Source of the DNA: Sipunculus nudus
Lineage: Eukaryota; Annelida; Sipuncula; Golfingiida; Sipunculidae
Assembly (NCBI GenBank): GCA_026874595.1
Contig: CM049308.1
Coordinates: forward strand, 40,970,527 to 41,034,526
DNA: 64,000 nucleotides
Direction: 5' to 3'
Shown here: positions 23,318 through 35,433 of the stretch, in pieces
How the letters are laid out: the number at the start of each line of letters is the position of its first letter
How positions within the stretch are numbered: position 1 is the first letter of the stretch
Made by a program: the position numbers and the translations under genes
Notes under the pieces: model-generated
What the model saw: only the letters and a program-made list of their open reading frames with translations
Databases searched by the model: none
Told to the model about the DNA's origin: nothing

Positions 23318-24662
23318 TTTTATATTATATATTTTTTTGGTAATCTCTAATAATTGCTACTGGTTATTAAGTTATCACATTGGATCAGTAGTAAATATAG
23401 CCTTATTTGTAACCCAGAGTTACTCAGCTTTTAAAAAGTCATGAAATTTTACATTTTAATTTCATTACTGAAAAAGTTATGATTTTTTTTTAAATATTCA
23501 AAGTCTGGAAAAAGTCATGAAATTTAAACTTTCTAAAATGTTCATAGTGTCTCAGTCTATCTCTCACTGATAACATTGTCAATATTTCCCAGTAACTTGG
23601 CTGAATGAATGCAGATAACTGTGTTTTTTATTAAAACAGAAAGTTTAAACAGAAAATTTGAAGAAATATGGAATTCAGGTCAAAAATGGAATCTTGCAAA
23701 CTTCCCCAGCCGTCATCTAACAGCAAGGTTTACTAATTTTGGCTCTTGATAAATCTTTCAAACTTCACCAGCCACCATTTAACAGCAATGTTAATCAGTT
23801 TTGACCCATATGTTCCACTGCATGAAGCACCCAGCAAGAATTGAAAATATTGTCAAAAAACATGTCATGACATGATTTTGCAGTGGAGCCATGTGGTGGG
23901 AATCAGCAAAACCAGTTTCAGAGTATTTGATATTTCATATTCACTCTTCTACCCGATTAATATGTTTTACACACCATAAAATCACAATGACTGCCCAGTG
24001 ATGGGAAAATTCATTGGGTATGTGAGTTCCAGTCAGGGTCTAGCATAACCATATCAATGAAGCAACCAGGTCTAAACCTTGCAGCAGGAAAGCACAATGT
24101 GTTTCTAAGGCAGAAAGGTCAACAATATATAACTCTACTAATTTCAAACATTTGAAAAGATATAAAGATATAACAGAGAATTACAAAATCTTGAAAAACG
24201 CAAAATCGAAATTTATAAAATGGAAAAAAAAAGGGCTATAGGCTGTCGGTCACAAATCATTTTGTTTGTAAATAATTCCTTGTGTAATAAATAATGCTGC
24301 CACCAGTGTCAAAATAGAAGATAAAATATTTTTGCATATACAGTGACTCCTAAAAATGTTAAATCTCATTACATTTATCATTTTCTTGATGGGGATGGTC
24401 ATTTAAACTGCCTGCCACTTGTAATTTCAGTAGATTGATCAAGTAGTATAGAATTCGAGATCTGTAAATTTGTTTACTGCATGTATGTAGTTTTGGGGGT
24501 TATTTAACTTTTAATTAAATTATATTTGCTTCTCCCTGTGTTAAAAAAAAGAGATTATACTAACAGATTATTTGGAGATGAGAAAGGCACACAGACAAAA
24601 CCCATAAACTATATAATCATATATTTCTATATATTATGCAATAATGGGAAAACATAGGTAAA

Positions 24663-26117
24663 CTAGAATACGGGTAGTCGACAAGCGACTACGTGTATCC
24701 GCCTAAATCAGAGTGGAACGGGTGAAGTGAGGCATGGATTGAGTGGCAAGGGGAAATAGAGTGTTGCATATTAGCATGGATGTCTGCAGCCACATTGTGT
24801 ATGTAGGTTGCCCCCCCCTACCACAAAATCCAGAAAGCCGTCCAAGTTGTATACATATGCAAAATTAAAGGCAGATAAGTCAAACCACTACATGTATATG
24901 AGTGATTTTAGCCCGTGGCAGACAAACAGATGGACGCTGAGCAAAAATGATTGCAGGTGACGCCACCAGTTTTGCGTATGATAAAGAGCTATGTGAGAAC
25001 TATACACATGCAAAACTTTGGCCCAATCGGTCAAACAGTTCCCAAGATATGAGCTTGGATGTCTGCTGCATAAACTAGAATGCAGGTGGCGCCACCTGTC
25101 ATAAAATCAAGAGAGCTGTCGGGGATGTATAAACCTGCAAAATTTTAGGCAGATATCAAACCACTGCCGAGATATGAGTGATTTTATCCCATGGCAGACA
25201 AACAGACAGGAGCTGTGCAAAAATGGCTGCAGGTGGCGCCACCAGTTTTGCGTATGATAAAGAGCTATGTGAGATCTATACACATGCAAAATTTTGGCCC
25301 AATCGGTCAAACGGTTCCCGAGATATGAGCTTGGATGTCTGCAGCGTAAACGTGAATGTAGGTGGCGCCACCTGTCATAAAATCAGAAAAGCTATCCAGG
25401 ATGTATATGCATGCCGAATTTCAGGTGAATTAGTCAAGTCACTGCAGAGATATGAGTGATTTTAACCCAAGGCAGACGAACAGATGGACACTGTGCAAAC
25501 ATGGTTGCAGGTGGTGCCACCATTTTTTGTGTATGTTATAAAGCTCTCCAAGGGCTACATTTGTGCAAAAAAATTTTCCTGATCGGTCAAAAGGTTTCTG
25601 AGATATGAGCTTGGATGTCTGCAGCGTAAACGTGAATTTAGGTGGCGCCACCTGTCATAAAATCAGAAAAGCTATCCAGGATGTTTACGCATGCCGAATT
25701 TCAGGTGAATTAGTCAAGTCACTGCAGAGATATGAGTGATTTTAACCCAAGGCAGAAGAACACATGGACACTGTGCAAACATGGTTGCAGGTGGCGCCAC
25801 CATTTTTTGTGTATGTTATAAAGCTCTCCAAGGGCTACATTTGTGCAAAAAAATTTTCCTGATCGGTCAAACGGTTCCCGAGATATGTGGGTTTATGTGT
25901 GGAAACAGACGCACAAACGGACGCCGAGCGCAGAGGAAAGGTAAGAGGTCAAAACAAAATGGGGGCGCAGCAGTTCACATGTGACCCGAACATAATCCCG
26001 GGTTTCGTAAAATTCCGCCCAGCGGTTACGGAGGAGTTCTCCGGACACCTACGCCGCGGCGGCAGCGGCGTGCAGCTGAAAACATAGTATCTGCAAAACT
26101 CTGTTTTGGCGGATACA
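24663..26117 (-). mobile_element. Helitron/Helentron-like element, family C copy 2 (longest)
   Basis: This element is read on the minus strand: the 5' end TGTATCCGCC is at 26117 and the 3' CTAG is at 24666-24663, flanked by T on both sides in element orientation (1455 nt). The 5' hairpin CAAAAC/GTTTTG around AGA is perfect and is followed by GATACTATG and a GCCGCCGCGGCG-rich stretch. The 3' hairpin GTAGTCG/CGACTAC (24674-24692) is perfect and sits 7 nt from CTAG. GGTGGCGCCACC occurs five times (25085, 25232, 25361, 25641, 25790), with variants at 24957 and 25510. A 280-nt block starting at 25361 is repeated almost unchanged at 25641, a recent internal duplication. No Rep/helicase frame is present. 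Confidence 0.85.
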
Positions 26118-27468
26118 ATTATTCTTGTAGTCCAACTAATATAGATGTATGATAAAGTAATTCTCCAGCAGTTTAAACATATACCACAAAGCATTCCTGA
26201 ATCCCTAATAACAATGTTGATGAGATGTTAAATGTTAGCTCAGTGGGGAACAGATGCTATACTGTGGAGTGTTGATTAATAACTGTGTTTGTTGGCATAA
26301 GCTTGCAGCCTATGTAGCCTTGGCACTGCATGCTACTGGATGGGTTGGAACAGCCCCTACTTAAACTTCCCTCTGTTTACCCCAATCTCTCACTTCCAGG
26401 ATGTTTGGCTAACCTCAGTTATGTTATGCCTGTGTCACATGATCTCTCTGATAGCTCCATACATCTACCCTCCGATTGTCTGGTCTGTAAGGTATCGTGG
26501 ATCATCACCAAGTGATCACTACTGGGGCTGATGAGGTGGGTATATTGCCAGGGTGGGGTGGAGGGGTCAGTTCACCCCATGTGTTCCATCTGTTACTTAG
26601 TGTTCATCTGGTGGTTGTTAGGTGGTAGATGTTCGCCAGACAAGTGTCAGTGTAGTTTATGATGATTCAGGTCTGTATGTTCTCCACTGATGCTGGCACT
26701 GATGAGCTCTCCCGCATCCTGAAGGTCTGCTCTTAATGAATACTGTGTTACCACTGATTCATGGTATAGCACCATCGCTCATTTATATCCAGCTGATCTA
26801 AAGGTGCATCTTGTTTTAACTTGTATAACTTTATAATGTACTTTTCCAAAAGTTTTTACTATTACAGATTTTTTTAGAACTGTGCATAAATTGTACATTT
26901 AACACTTATGATTGTAAAATCAGTCCTACACAGAACTGTAATCATATCCAAAACAATCATTTCTGTACTTCTAATTTTAGAATTTTCCTTATTGATGAAC
27001 CCATGAATTAGTTTAATTTATAGTTCTTTGTTGATTTTAACTATTATTTCCCTTAAATCAGGTTTACCTTGCAGGAAAAATGACCTTGGGTGATAATCAC
27101 TCGATTGTAAGCTTATGTTTATTATAATTAAGACGATTGATATTCAAAGAAAAGTTGTTTTAACTGATATTTAGGGTGATTTCAAGGAAAGGATTTACAT
27201 GTGTTTGGTTCACATTATGCTTCAGAATTCAAGAAGAATAACAACAACAATATTTAGAAGATATGACAGATTAACAAAATTTAATCACTCTCAAATTATG
27301 TAGGGTTCATGGTCAAATCAGCTGGTAACACTGTTATACAAGGAACAGCTGGCATCAGGCTGGGTCATTTACTTAAGAAATCTCATTGAGTCAGTCAGGT
27401 ACAGTACTAGAATTGGTATAACAATATTTCAGCATTTGTTTAGAGTCGGTTCAGATTATTAGAATATG

Positions 27469-28816
27469 CCAGGTCCTTGCCAGGCCTTGGAAGGAAACAG
27501 GCTATAAGTCACTTTTCTGTGTCAAGCCTTAGCTTGAACATGCTAAGTCACTTGCCAGTGCCAGGCCCTGGTATGAAACAGGCTAAGTCACTTTTCTGTG
27601 CCAGGCCTTGGTAGAAAACAGGTTAAGTCACTTGCCAATGCTGGGCCCTGGTATGAAACAGGCTAAATTATTTTTTTCTGTCGGCCCTTGGTTGGAAACA
27701 GGCTAAATCACTTGCCAGTGCCAGGCCCTGGTATGAAACAGGCTAAGTCACTTGTCTGTGCCAAGCCTTGGTGGGAAACAGGTTAAGTCAATTGCCTGTG
27801 TCAGGCCTTGTTAGGAAACAGGTTAAGTCACTTGTCTGTGCCAAGCCTTGATTAAAAACAGGTTAAGTCACTTGCCTGTGCCAAGCCTTGGTAGGAAACA
27901 GGCTAATTCACTTTTCTGTGCCAGGCCATTGTAGGAAACAGGCTAACTGACTTGTCTGTACCAGGCCTTGGAAGGAAACAGGTTAAGTCACTTGTCTGTT
28001 TCAGGCCTCTGAAGGAAACAGGTTAAGTCACTTGTCTGTGTCAGGCCTTGGAAGGAAACTGATTAAGTCACTTGTCTGTGTCAGGCCTAAGTAGGAAACA
28101 GGCTTAGTCACTTGCTTGTGGCAGGCCTTGGTAGGAAACAGGCTTAGTCACTTGCTTGTGGCAGGCCTTGGTAAGAAACAGACTAAGTCACTTTTCTGTG
28201 TCAGGCCTTGGTAGGAAACAGGTTAAGTCACTTGCCAGTGCGAGGGCCCTGGTATGAAACAGACTTAGTCACTTACCTGTGCCAGACCTTGATACAAAAC
28301 AGGTTAAGTCACTTGCCTGTGTTAGGCCTTGATACAAAACAGGTTAAGTCACTTGCCTGTGCCAAGCCTTGGTAGGAAACAGGCTAAGTCACTTTTCTGT
28401 GCCAGGCCATGGTAGGAAACAGGCTAACTCACTTGTCTGTACCAGGCCTTGGAAGGAAACAGGCTTAGTCACTTGCCTGTGCCAGACCTTGATACAAAAC
28501 AGATTAAGTCACTTGCCTGTGCCAGACCTTGATACAAAACAGGTTAAGTCACTTGCCTGTGCCAAGCCTTGGTAGGAAACAGGCTAAGTCACTTTTCTGT
28601 GCAAGGCCATGGTAGGAAGCAGGCTAACTCACTTGTCTGTACCAGGCCTTGGAAGGAAACAGGCTCAGTCACTTGCCTGTGTTAGGCCTTGGTACGAAAC
28701 AGGCTAAGTTATTTTTCTGTGCCAGGCCTTGGTAGGAAACAGGCTAAGTCACTTGGCTGTGCCTGGCCTTGGTAGGAGACAGGATAAGTCAACAACCTAT
28801 TTTAGACCTTGGCAGG
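27469..28816 (+). repeat. 40-nt tandem satellite, ~34 units
   Basis: The unit is aggctaagtcacttgcctgt followed by gccaggccttggtaggaaac (40 nt), repeated with 5-15% differences over 1.35 kb. Larger blocks are also duplicated, for example about 200 nt at 28255-28460 and again at 28470-28675. The unit contains the nearly palindromic gccaggcctgg core. The frame at 28369-28575 is a read-through of repeats whose unit length is not a multiple of three. Confidence 0.95.
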
Positions 28817-31469
28817 TGGTGCCTTTGTCACTGAGGTCTGGGATATGTTGAAGTCACGTTTGGTCCAAGCCTTTTAGAATTTGGTACTGCATTTATTTTT
28901 TATTAGGCCATTATCAGGAGAATGCATAGCAACCAGATCTTCCTTTAATGAAGTGTATTTTGTTATATTTAACAACATCATTCCATTTGTCATTACATGA
29001 AATCCAAAACCAATTTTCTTGTATTAGTATAATCCTATGTCTTATTGAGATTTCTTCTAGTTCATTTGATAATACCTGTTGGTTCATATCCCTAGCCAGA
29101 GGATTGTTATTTGAAAATCATCTCTCTGCTTTTAATTATGCAATCCAGGAAAAAATTGAAAGGTAATAACAATCATTTTGACCATTGATTGCTTGTTTGT
29201 ACATATTTAAAAAACCTTTGTGGTTCAGTCTATTTTCTGTTACACAGCACTGTGAGGCTTATGAGGGGAAACATACACAGTACACTCACTCGAGGCAGCG
29301 CAGCCAAAGCTTGCGTCATTATGCACCACTTGAGTCATTAAGCAACCAGTGTAATAACCTGTAACAACAGGAGATGTGGAGTTAATTGAGTACACAGGCC
29401 CTGCTGGTACTAAATGATGCCAGGGTGTTTTCACAGTTGTCAAACATCATCCTTGTGGGTTTTTATTTGGTCAGGAATCTCAAATGCTTTATAAATAACA
29501 TGATTCCTGACCAGAAAAAGTACACACTGTCAGCCAGACCGGCTATATCAGATACTGCCTGAGCCAATGTTTAATCAGCTTTGTATCATTCCTTATCTCA
29601 TAATCTGGATCACTGTCATGGGTGTAACCTGAGAATAATTTCCTCCATAGTGATAATGATAAGGAGAAAAGGAGCCTGTAAATATGGAACCCCTGCTGTT
29701 TACCGTAACCCAGAAAACCTAATTAAAAATAACATTCCAACATGTTACTATGTACAGTAGACAGTGGTGTCAATTATCTTCAAAGGGGGGATGACTGGCA
29801 GGCAAGGGAGGGACAACTTTTTAATATAAATCTATTAATATTGAATTTCATCTTTTTATCCAACGTGTTTATATAACCAAAATAGATCCCAAACATGAAT
29901 TAGGGTACAGATTATTGATAGTCCTGTAACACATAGAGGGGAAACTTAAAATATATCAACCCAAAATGGTGAGTGTGCCAAAAATATGGCATTTAGTGTA
30001 GATTATTTATATAAAATAGAAGAAAACGTATTGATACATTATTTATTTGTAGGCATTACATTGATTGATTCCTGTCATGTAGATATATAGTGGGGAGACT
30101 AGGAGGGCCTCCATAGACTGTTTATCCCCCACAAGCTGTCATGCTTGGTTTATAGTCTACTGTAAGGTCGGTGTACATAAATTGTCAGTGGTCTTTGGTG
30201 TGTTTGAACATAATTCAGGGCTGGGTTTTGTTTAGAGGATGCACATTGGTTCCACTGAGGTCGCTGGCCCTGCCCACCCTTCCAGCTCACCTGTTGGCCG
30301 GAACAATAAGGTATTATTGTTGTATTCTTACTCAAACAGTAAGGACAACCCATTGTCAGCTCCTGTGCTTGGTTAGCTGGATGTACCATACAGTTATTAC
30401 AGCTCACACTTGGTTTACACTTTTTGGGTGGTTAGGAAAACAGGCAACACTGACTTAGCTAAGTATGTTTTATATAATAAACTTTTCTTCTATTCTTTTT
30501 TTCAAGATAATTTTTCATTGTCTTGTATTTTGATTGTTATAAATCTTTAACTGATTATCCAAATGTTTAATAAAAAAAAATGTATAAATAGGAATTATTC
30601 ACTATTATGATATAAAATTTGTTATCAACTTATTGTTTTGTATTATCTAATTTGATTTTTCATTAACAAATTATTGTAAAATTTTAAAGTATTATGAAAT
30701 AAAATTTTAAGTCTGGCAAAGTATGTTACAGTCACTCAGATGATCTATGAAAAATATTTTCTGGACACTTCAACAATCCAATTGATAATTTTCTCAGATG
30801 TTATATAAATATAACAAACTAAAACTGTTTTTAATTCTGTGTTCATTAGAAACAAAACCGTGTGAGAATGAGGATTAATATGCTTTATTACATGAATATA
30901 TTTATGATATTGTTTGATCTGGGTTTGTTTTTATTCCTTTAAATATAAATCTCTAAATTTTGATTAAATGTTTCAGAATATTTAGTCAGTCATAACCAAT
31001 GACAAAATGGCTGCATGTGTTGGAGATTTCTCTACTGATCTAATTATAAAACCATTACTGTATCAATATTTTTATAATTAACAATGGTGACACTCAACAA
31101 TTGTTATGCAACACCCTGTGGGTTTGTGATTTAAAAGTTAGAAATGCTCATTTTAGGGCTTTATCAGTTTGAAGCAATTCCAAGTGTGACCTTTTTAGGG
31201 GGAATATTTTACCATAAATCCTGAGAATTTTGATAAATTACATGTGTAAACTTGGCCGAACAACTCAACCCATGGAAAACCTGTCTGTCACAATGTCCCA
31301 AAGACTTATCACACTGCAAGAACAAGTCATATGCTAGAAAGTTCCAAGGTTCACAAAATTAAACTTTATTATTTTGGAACAGGTCCAGTTGGATATTTTC
31401 TGTAGAACTTATGAAATATTATGATAATGGGAAAACTATATGAAGAAACTGAATTTTGTCTTTATCCAG

Positions 31470-31599
31470 CATCCTTCCACCAAAGAAGCCGAGACACAGG
31501 ATGGGGATGGGTGAGGAAGACTCAGAGGACAATGAAGATAACACTGTGTACATGAGGCAGTCCAAACCCACAGCACCATTATCACACAGACATTCTCTG
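31470..31599 (+). CDS. Exon B: charged linker of the RIN-like protein
   Basis: The acceptor is tgtctttatccag|C and the donor is CTCTG|GTAAGT, a near-consensus site. The 130-nt exon contributes one base to a split serine codon and then 43 full codons. It encodes a proline/basic stretch (ILPPKKPRHRMGMG), an acidic run (EEDSEDNEDN), and a segment containing TVYMRQSKP. Low complexity like this is typical of the poorly conserved region before the SH2 domain in RIN proteins. No domain is recognisable here by itself. The tyrosine in an acidic context (EDNTVYM) could be a kinase target, which is inference only. Assignment to the gene rests on phase agreement with exons A and C and on good splice sites. 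Confidence 0.72.
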
Positions 31600-31710
31600 G
31601 TAAGTATATATACAAACTGTATAGGCATGTCTGATCTCAGGCATCACTTTCATCATCTCCCACCTCAAAACAGTGGAAATATTCACATCTGGACATATAC
31701 TAATTCTATA

Positions 31711-32059
31711 ACCCCTTTCACACACAAAACAATTTCAAACTGATTAGGGCCAAGCAGTTTGCCAAAATCGGTTTCAGTCCTTGTTATTGTGTTCACACAG
31801 GGTTATTGTGTTCTAACATGCTGACACAAACTTTTGCACTAGCCGCGCTGTGACAGAGTTGCTCAAAACTGGGTCCAAACAGTTCTAGAGTGGATTAATT
31901 GATTCGCATTCAAAATGATTTGAAACCACCTCTTGAGCTGGATATAATTATAACTCTTTGGCCAAAATAGTTTGAAAATGAGTTGGATTGCCATGTGAAT
32001 GCTCTAAAGCGCATTCAAAACTGTTTGAAAACGGTCTGCATTTGCCGCGTGAAAGGGGT
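31711..32059. mobile_element. MITE-like element with CCCCTTTCAC ends
   Basis: The left end tataacccctttcacac and the right end gcgtgaaaggggtata are inverse complements over about 12 nt (CCCCTTTCACRC), with TATA-type flanks on both sides. The interior (~320 nt) has internal inverted words such as caaactgatt and gtttgaaaac. It has no coding capacity. It lies 111 nt after exon B. Confidence 0.65.
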
Positions 32060-32337
32060 ATATGTTACTTCCACTTGTTTGTAACCCTCAATACTTGATA
32101 GAGTGGGAGGTTTTATTTTCATTCCTGTGTCTCCTTATGTCTGTTTGAATTTGTTTGAGTTTCTTAAAACGTGTTAGAATAATTTCAGTTAAATAGGCTT
32201 TCATTACCATACAAAGAAATTGAAGATTGTAGGACAATCAAACCAGAATTTTGGAGAGTGTCATCAGATTTGGGAGCATTCCAAGCGGAGGGGTTCTGTG
32301 TCAATATTTGAAGGGTTATGTTAAAATATGTCATTAT

Positions 32338-34085
32338 TGTATCCCTAGACAAAGTTGGGATATTATGGATTAAGTACGGTCTCGCCACCGCCGCAGCAGA
32401 GATTTCTTTTGGACAAGATAACTCAAAAAATGTTTTACAGATTTTCACCAAACTTAACACGTGCATAGATATGGGTGAGAGGACAAAGCCTATTTAAAAT
32501 GGGGTCATGATCTTTACTAGGAGAGTGACCATGACCTTGAATAAGTCCATTTTGAGGGGAAATCACACAAATTCTTAATTATCTCAAGAAATCTTGCATG
32601 GATTGGTCCAAAAATCAACTTGACTGAAGATCTTGGATAGTGTTGTCATGTACCTAAACTGGTGGCACCACCTGTTATCCTTTTCTTTTTTTCATGCCGT
32701 TAAATACCCACATTATTGCATCTTAATAGGACTGTGAGCATTATAAGTCAAAAACTAATGGTCAGATTCCTTTCATATTATGCATATGCATAGACATGGG
32801 ATATTGGATGATGTATATTTAAATTAAATCATGATCTTTTCCATGAGAGTGGCCTTGTCCTTGAATATTGCCATATAAGGTAAAAATCACACAAAATCAT
32901 AAATATCTCAATAAGGGATGCATGGATTGGTCCAAAAATCATATTGACTGAAGATTATGGATAGCTTTGTCTTCTGTGAAAGACAGGTGGCTACCACCTT
33001 TTGTCCTTTTATTGTTTTCGTGCCTTTTATTACCCCATCATTGCCATTTGACAGTACTATGAGCATTATAAGTCTAAAACTAATGGACAGATGGGCTGAA
33101 ATTGTGCATGACCATTGATCTTGGATACTTCCATCTTGCATTCAAGACTGGTGGCACTATCTGCAAATGTTTTGGCGTTGCGTCCATCTGGTCATGTGCT
33201 TTGGGTGAAAATTGCTCATATCTCCATGGTGGTTCAAGGTATTGGTCTGAAATTTATCATGTCTATCAATATTTAAAAGTTTTCTCGTAAACCTGACAGG
33301 TGGCACCACCTACCTCCCCATTTTTGTAGAATAAATTAAAGCCCTTTTCTTAGGAGTGATTTTTCCTATTGGACTGAAAATGTGCATATCCATAGATTTT
33401 GGACTCCTCCATCTTGTACTCAAGACTGGGGGCGCCATCTGTATTTATTTTGGTGTTGCATTCATCTGTACATGTGCATTGGATGAAAATTGCTCATATC
33501 TTTGGAGTTGTTCAAGGTATTGGTCTGAAATTTGGCATGTCCATTTTGGAAAGGTTTTTTCACAAACTAGACAGGTGGTGCCACATACCTTCCCATTTCC
33601 ATAAAAGAAAATTAATGCTCTTTGCTTAGGATTGATTTGCCCTATTGGCCTGAAATTGTGCATATCCATAGATCTTGGACTCCTCCATCTTGTTCTCAAG
33701 ATTGGTGGCGCTATCTACAATTGTTTTGCCATGGCGTCCATCTATTCATGTGCTTTGGGTGAAAATTGCTCATATCTCTGGAGTGATCCAAGGTATTGGT
33801 CTTAAATACATAATGTCTATCCGTCACAGAAAATTTTCTCATAAACTAGACAGGTGGCACCACCTACCTTCTCTTTTCCGTCAATTAAATTAATGCTCTT
33901 TTCTCAAGAGTGATTCACCATATTGGCCCCCATATTGTTTCTCAAGTTGATAGATGGAAGAAACCATAGTCCCTTGCCAAGTGTAGTTATATGCTGCTGA
34001 AGTTGGGGGGCCTATTCAAAAAGGGGGGGGGGGGCGTTAATTGTATGGGGATACTATGGCACCTTTGGTGCCAAGAAATATCTAG
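32338..34085 (+). mobile_element. Helitron/Helentron-like element, family B copy 2 (chimeric interior)
   Basis: The element starts T|TGTATCCCTAGACA and ends ATATCTAG|T (1748 nt). The 3' hairpin GGCACC/GGTGCC around TTT (34058-34072) is perfect where copy 1 has a G-T pair. GATACTATG recurs just before it, next to a poly-G run. The first part (to about 33080) matches family B units (atgggtgagaggac, ggtcatga, atggattggtcc). The second part (about 33085-33960) instead consists of three to four ~270-nt units resembling family C units (ctggtggcgcyatctgcaa, gcgtccatctg, gaaaattgctcatatctc). So this copy carries family B ends and partly family C interior. Palindromes here are decayed (ggtggcaccacc, gggggcgccatc). 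Confidence 0.8.
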
Positions 34086-35433
34086 TTGTATCATATTATT
34101 ATCTGATTGTGGTGAAATGTAAGGGTCAGTAAAATATAAGCAGAGTTTGATGGATGGATGGTTTGACGATAGGCCATCATGAAAAAAAAAATTGTATCCT
34201 GATGACCAGGTAAGAAAAAAATTCCAGTAGTGATTTAAGAATAATTTCTAAAATCTTTTTAATAAAGATAGGCTATAGAATGCATGGATGCAGGGGACCT
34301 TTTTATCTGTTTTATCTCTTTGTATATCTGCCAGATAGCAATTGGAAAAAATGTCATTTGGTCAACATCTTTTGAAGGATTATTCCTGGAGTTTGATAAT
34401 AAATTTAAAAAATACCCTGCACTCAGACTTAAAAACACAGACACACAGATGGTGAAAACAGCTCCCAGGCCTTTATACATTTAGCAGTTGAAGCTAGATA
34501 AAAGTACTTTCCTCTGCAGTTTGCATGTACATAAATGCTGGCCTTGACCAGTGCTGACCACTATAGAATATAGCCTTGTGAGTCAGTAGGCTGGAATTTA
34601 CCATAATAATGGTACTGTACATGATTACACAGCTTACCAATAGTAGAATTTCTAAAAGCAGATTTCTTGAAACAGCATGAAAAAGTAACAAATATCCATT
34701 TTTACATAACAAAGATAAGATATCACTGCACCTTAATTAATTATTTGCCAGAAAGTACAAATGTAATTAGAAGATTTAGAAAGCAAAGACTGCATCCTCT
34801 GTTAGAATGTTATAAGTGTGGGAATACTGGTGCTGATGTTATCAGTGAGGATGCAGATGTTATCACAGACCATACTGTGTTACAGTTTGAGGAAGTGATA
34901 CATATACCTTGTTATCACACTATTCATGGAACCAGAGAGGAATTCCAATAAAGGTAAATTATATACCCACCCTAGCTGCTTGTCTGGACTCAGACCACAC
35001 AGACTCAAGTGTAGCCTTTTCTGAATGAGAACCAGCTTGGTAGTTGAGGCACTGAACATTAACCCTGTAGATGTGAGGCCCTGCCTGAGGGAAAGGTGCT
35101 GACAATCACTGTAAATGGTAAAAATCTCAACTGAACTTGTATCATTCCTTGCCAGAATAAAACATTTCAGCAAGCATGTTGGTCAGTCCTGTAAGTCCTG
35201 TTATTCGTTTGTCAGCTGAATACAGACCACAATTTGGTAGCAAGAGCAATTAAACTTAAACATTTCGTATATATCCATTATTCCTCAGAGCCTACTGTTT
35301 TTGGTCAAAATCAGTCAAGGTCAGGATCAAGGTCACTGAAAAACCAGAAGAAAAATTGCTCATTCTTTGCATATTGTGCTTCATAAATTGATAAAAAAAT
35401 TCTTGTATCCACATAAACTGTAGCTCATTTTAT
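34086..35433. other. Spacer between two Helitron-like elements
   Basis: AT-rich. The frame at 34667-34951 contains one CYKCG word but no further zinc-binding residues in the right spacing, so I do not call it a gene. Confidence 0.5.

Larger units (their letters stand above)
22064..31469 (+). other. Intron A-B (9.4 kb)
   Basis: This intron runs from GTGGGT to tgtctttatccag. It holds two Helitron-like elements in opposite orientation (22431-23317 + and 24663-26117 -) and the 40-nt satellite at 27469-28816. The remaining stretches, 23318-24662, 26118-27468 and 28817-31469, are AT-rich with no coding signal, RNA gene or further repeat that I can support. A G-rich patch at 29786-29816 and short A and T runs are the only low-complexity spots. 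Confidence 0.7.

Noticed and set aside
25178-26087. Several 65-95-codon frames, possibly a captured gene in the Helitron-like element
   Set aside because: They repeat with the units of the element, change frame between units and occur on both strands, so they are repeat translations and not a captured exon.
27469-28816. Regularly spaced 40-nt repeats looking like a CRISPR array
   Set aside because: The whole unit is repeated, with no unique spacers, and the context is an animal intron. It is a satellite.
34667-34951. CYKCG word suggesting a zinc-knuckle protein
   Set aside because: The remaining Cys/His residues are not at zinc-knuckle spacing and the frame is otherwise featureless.
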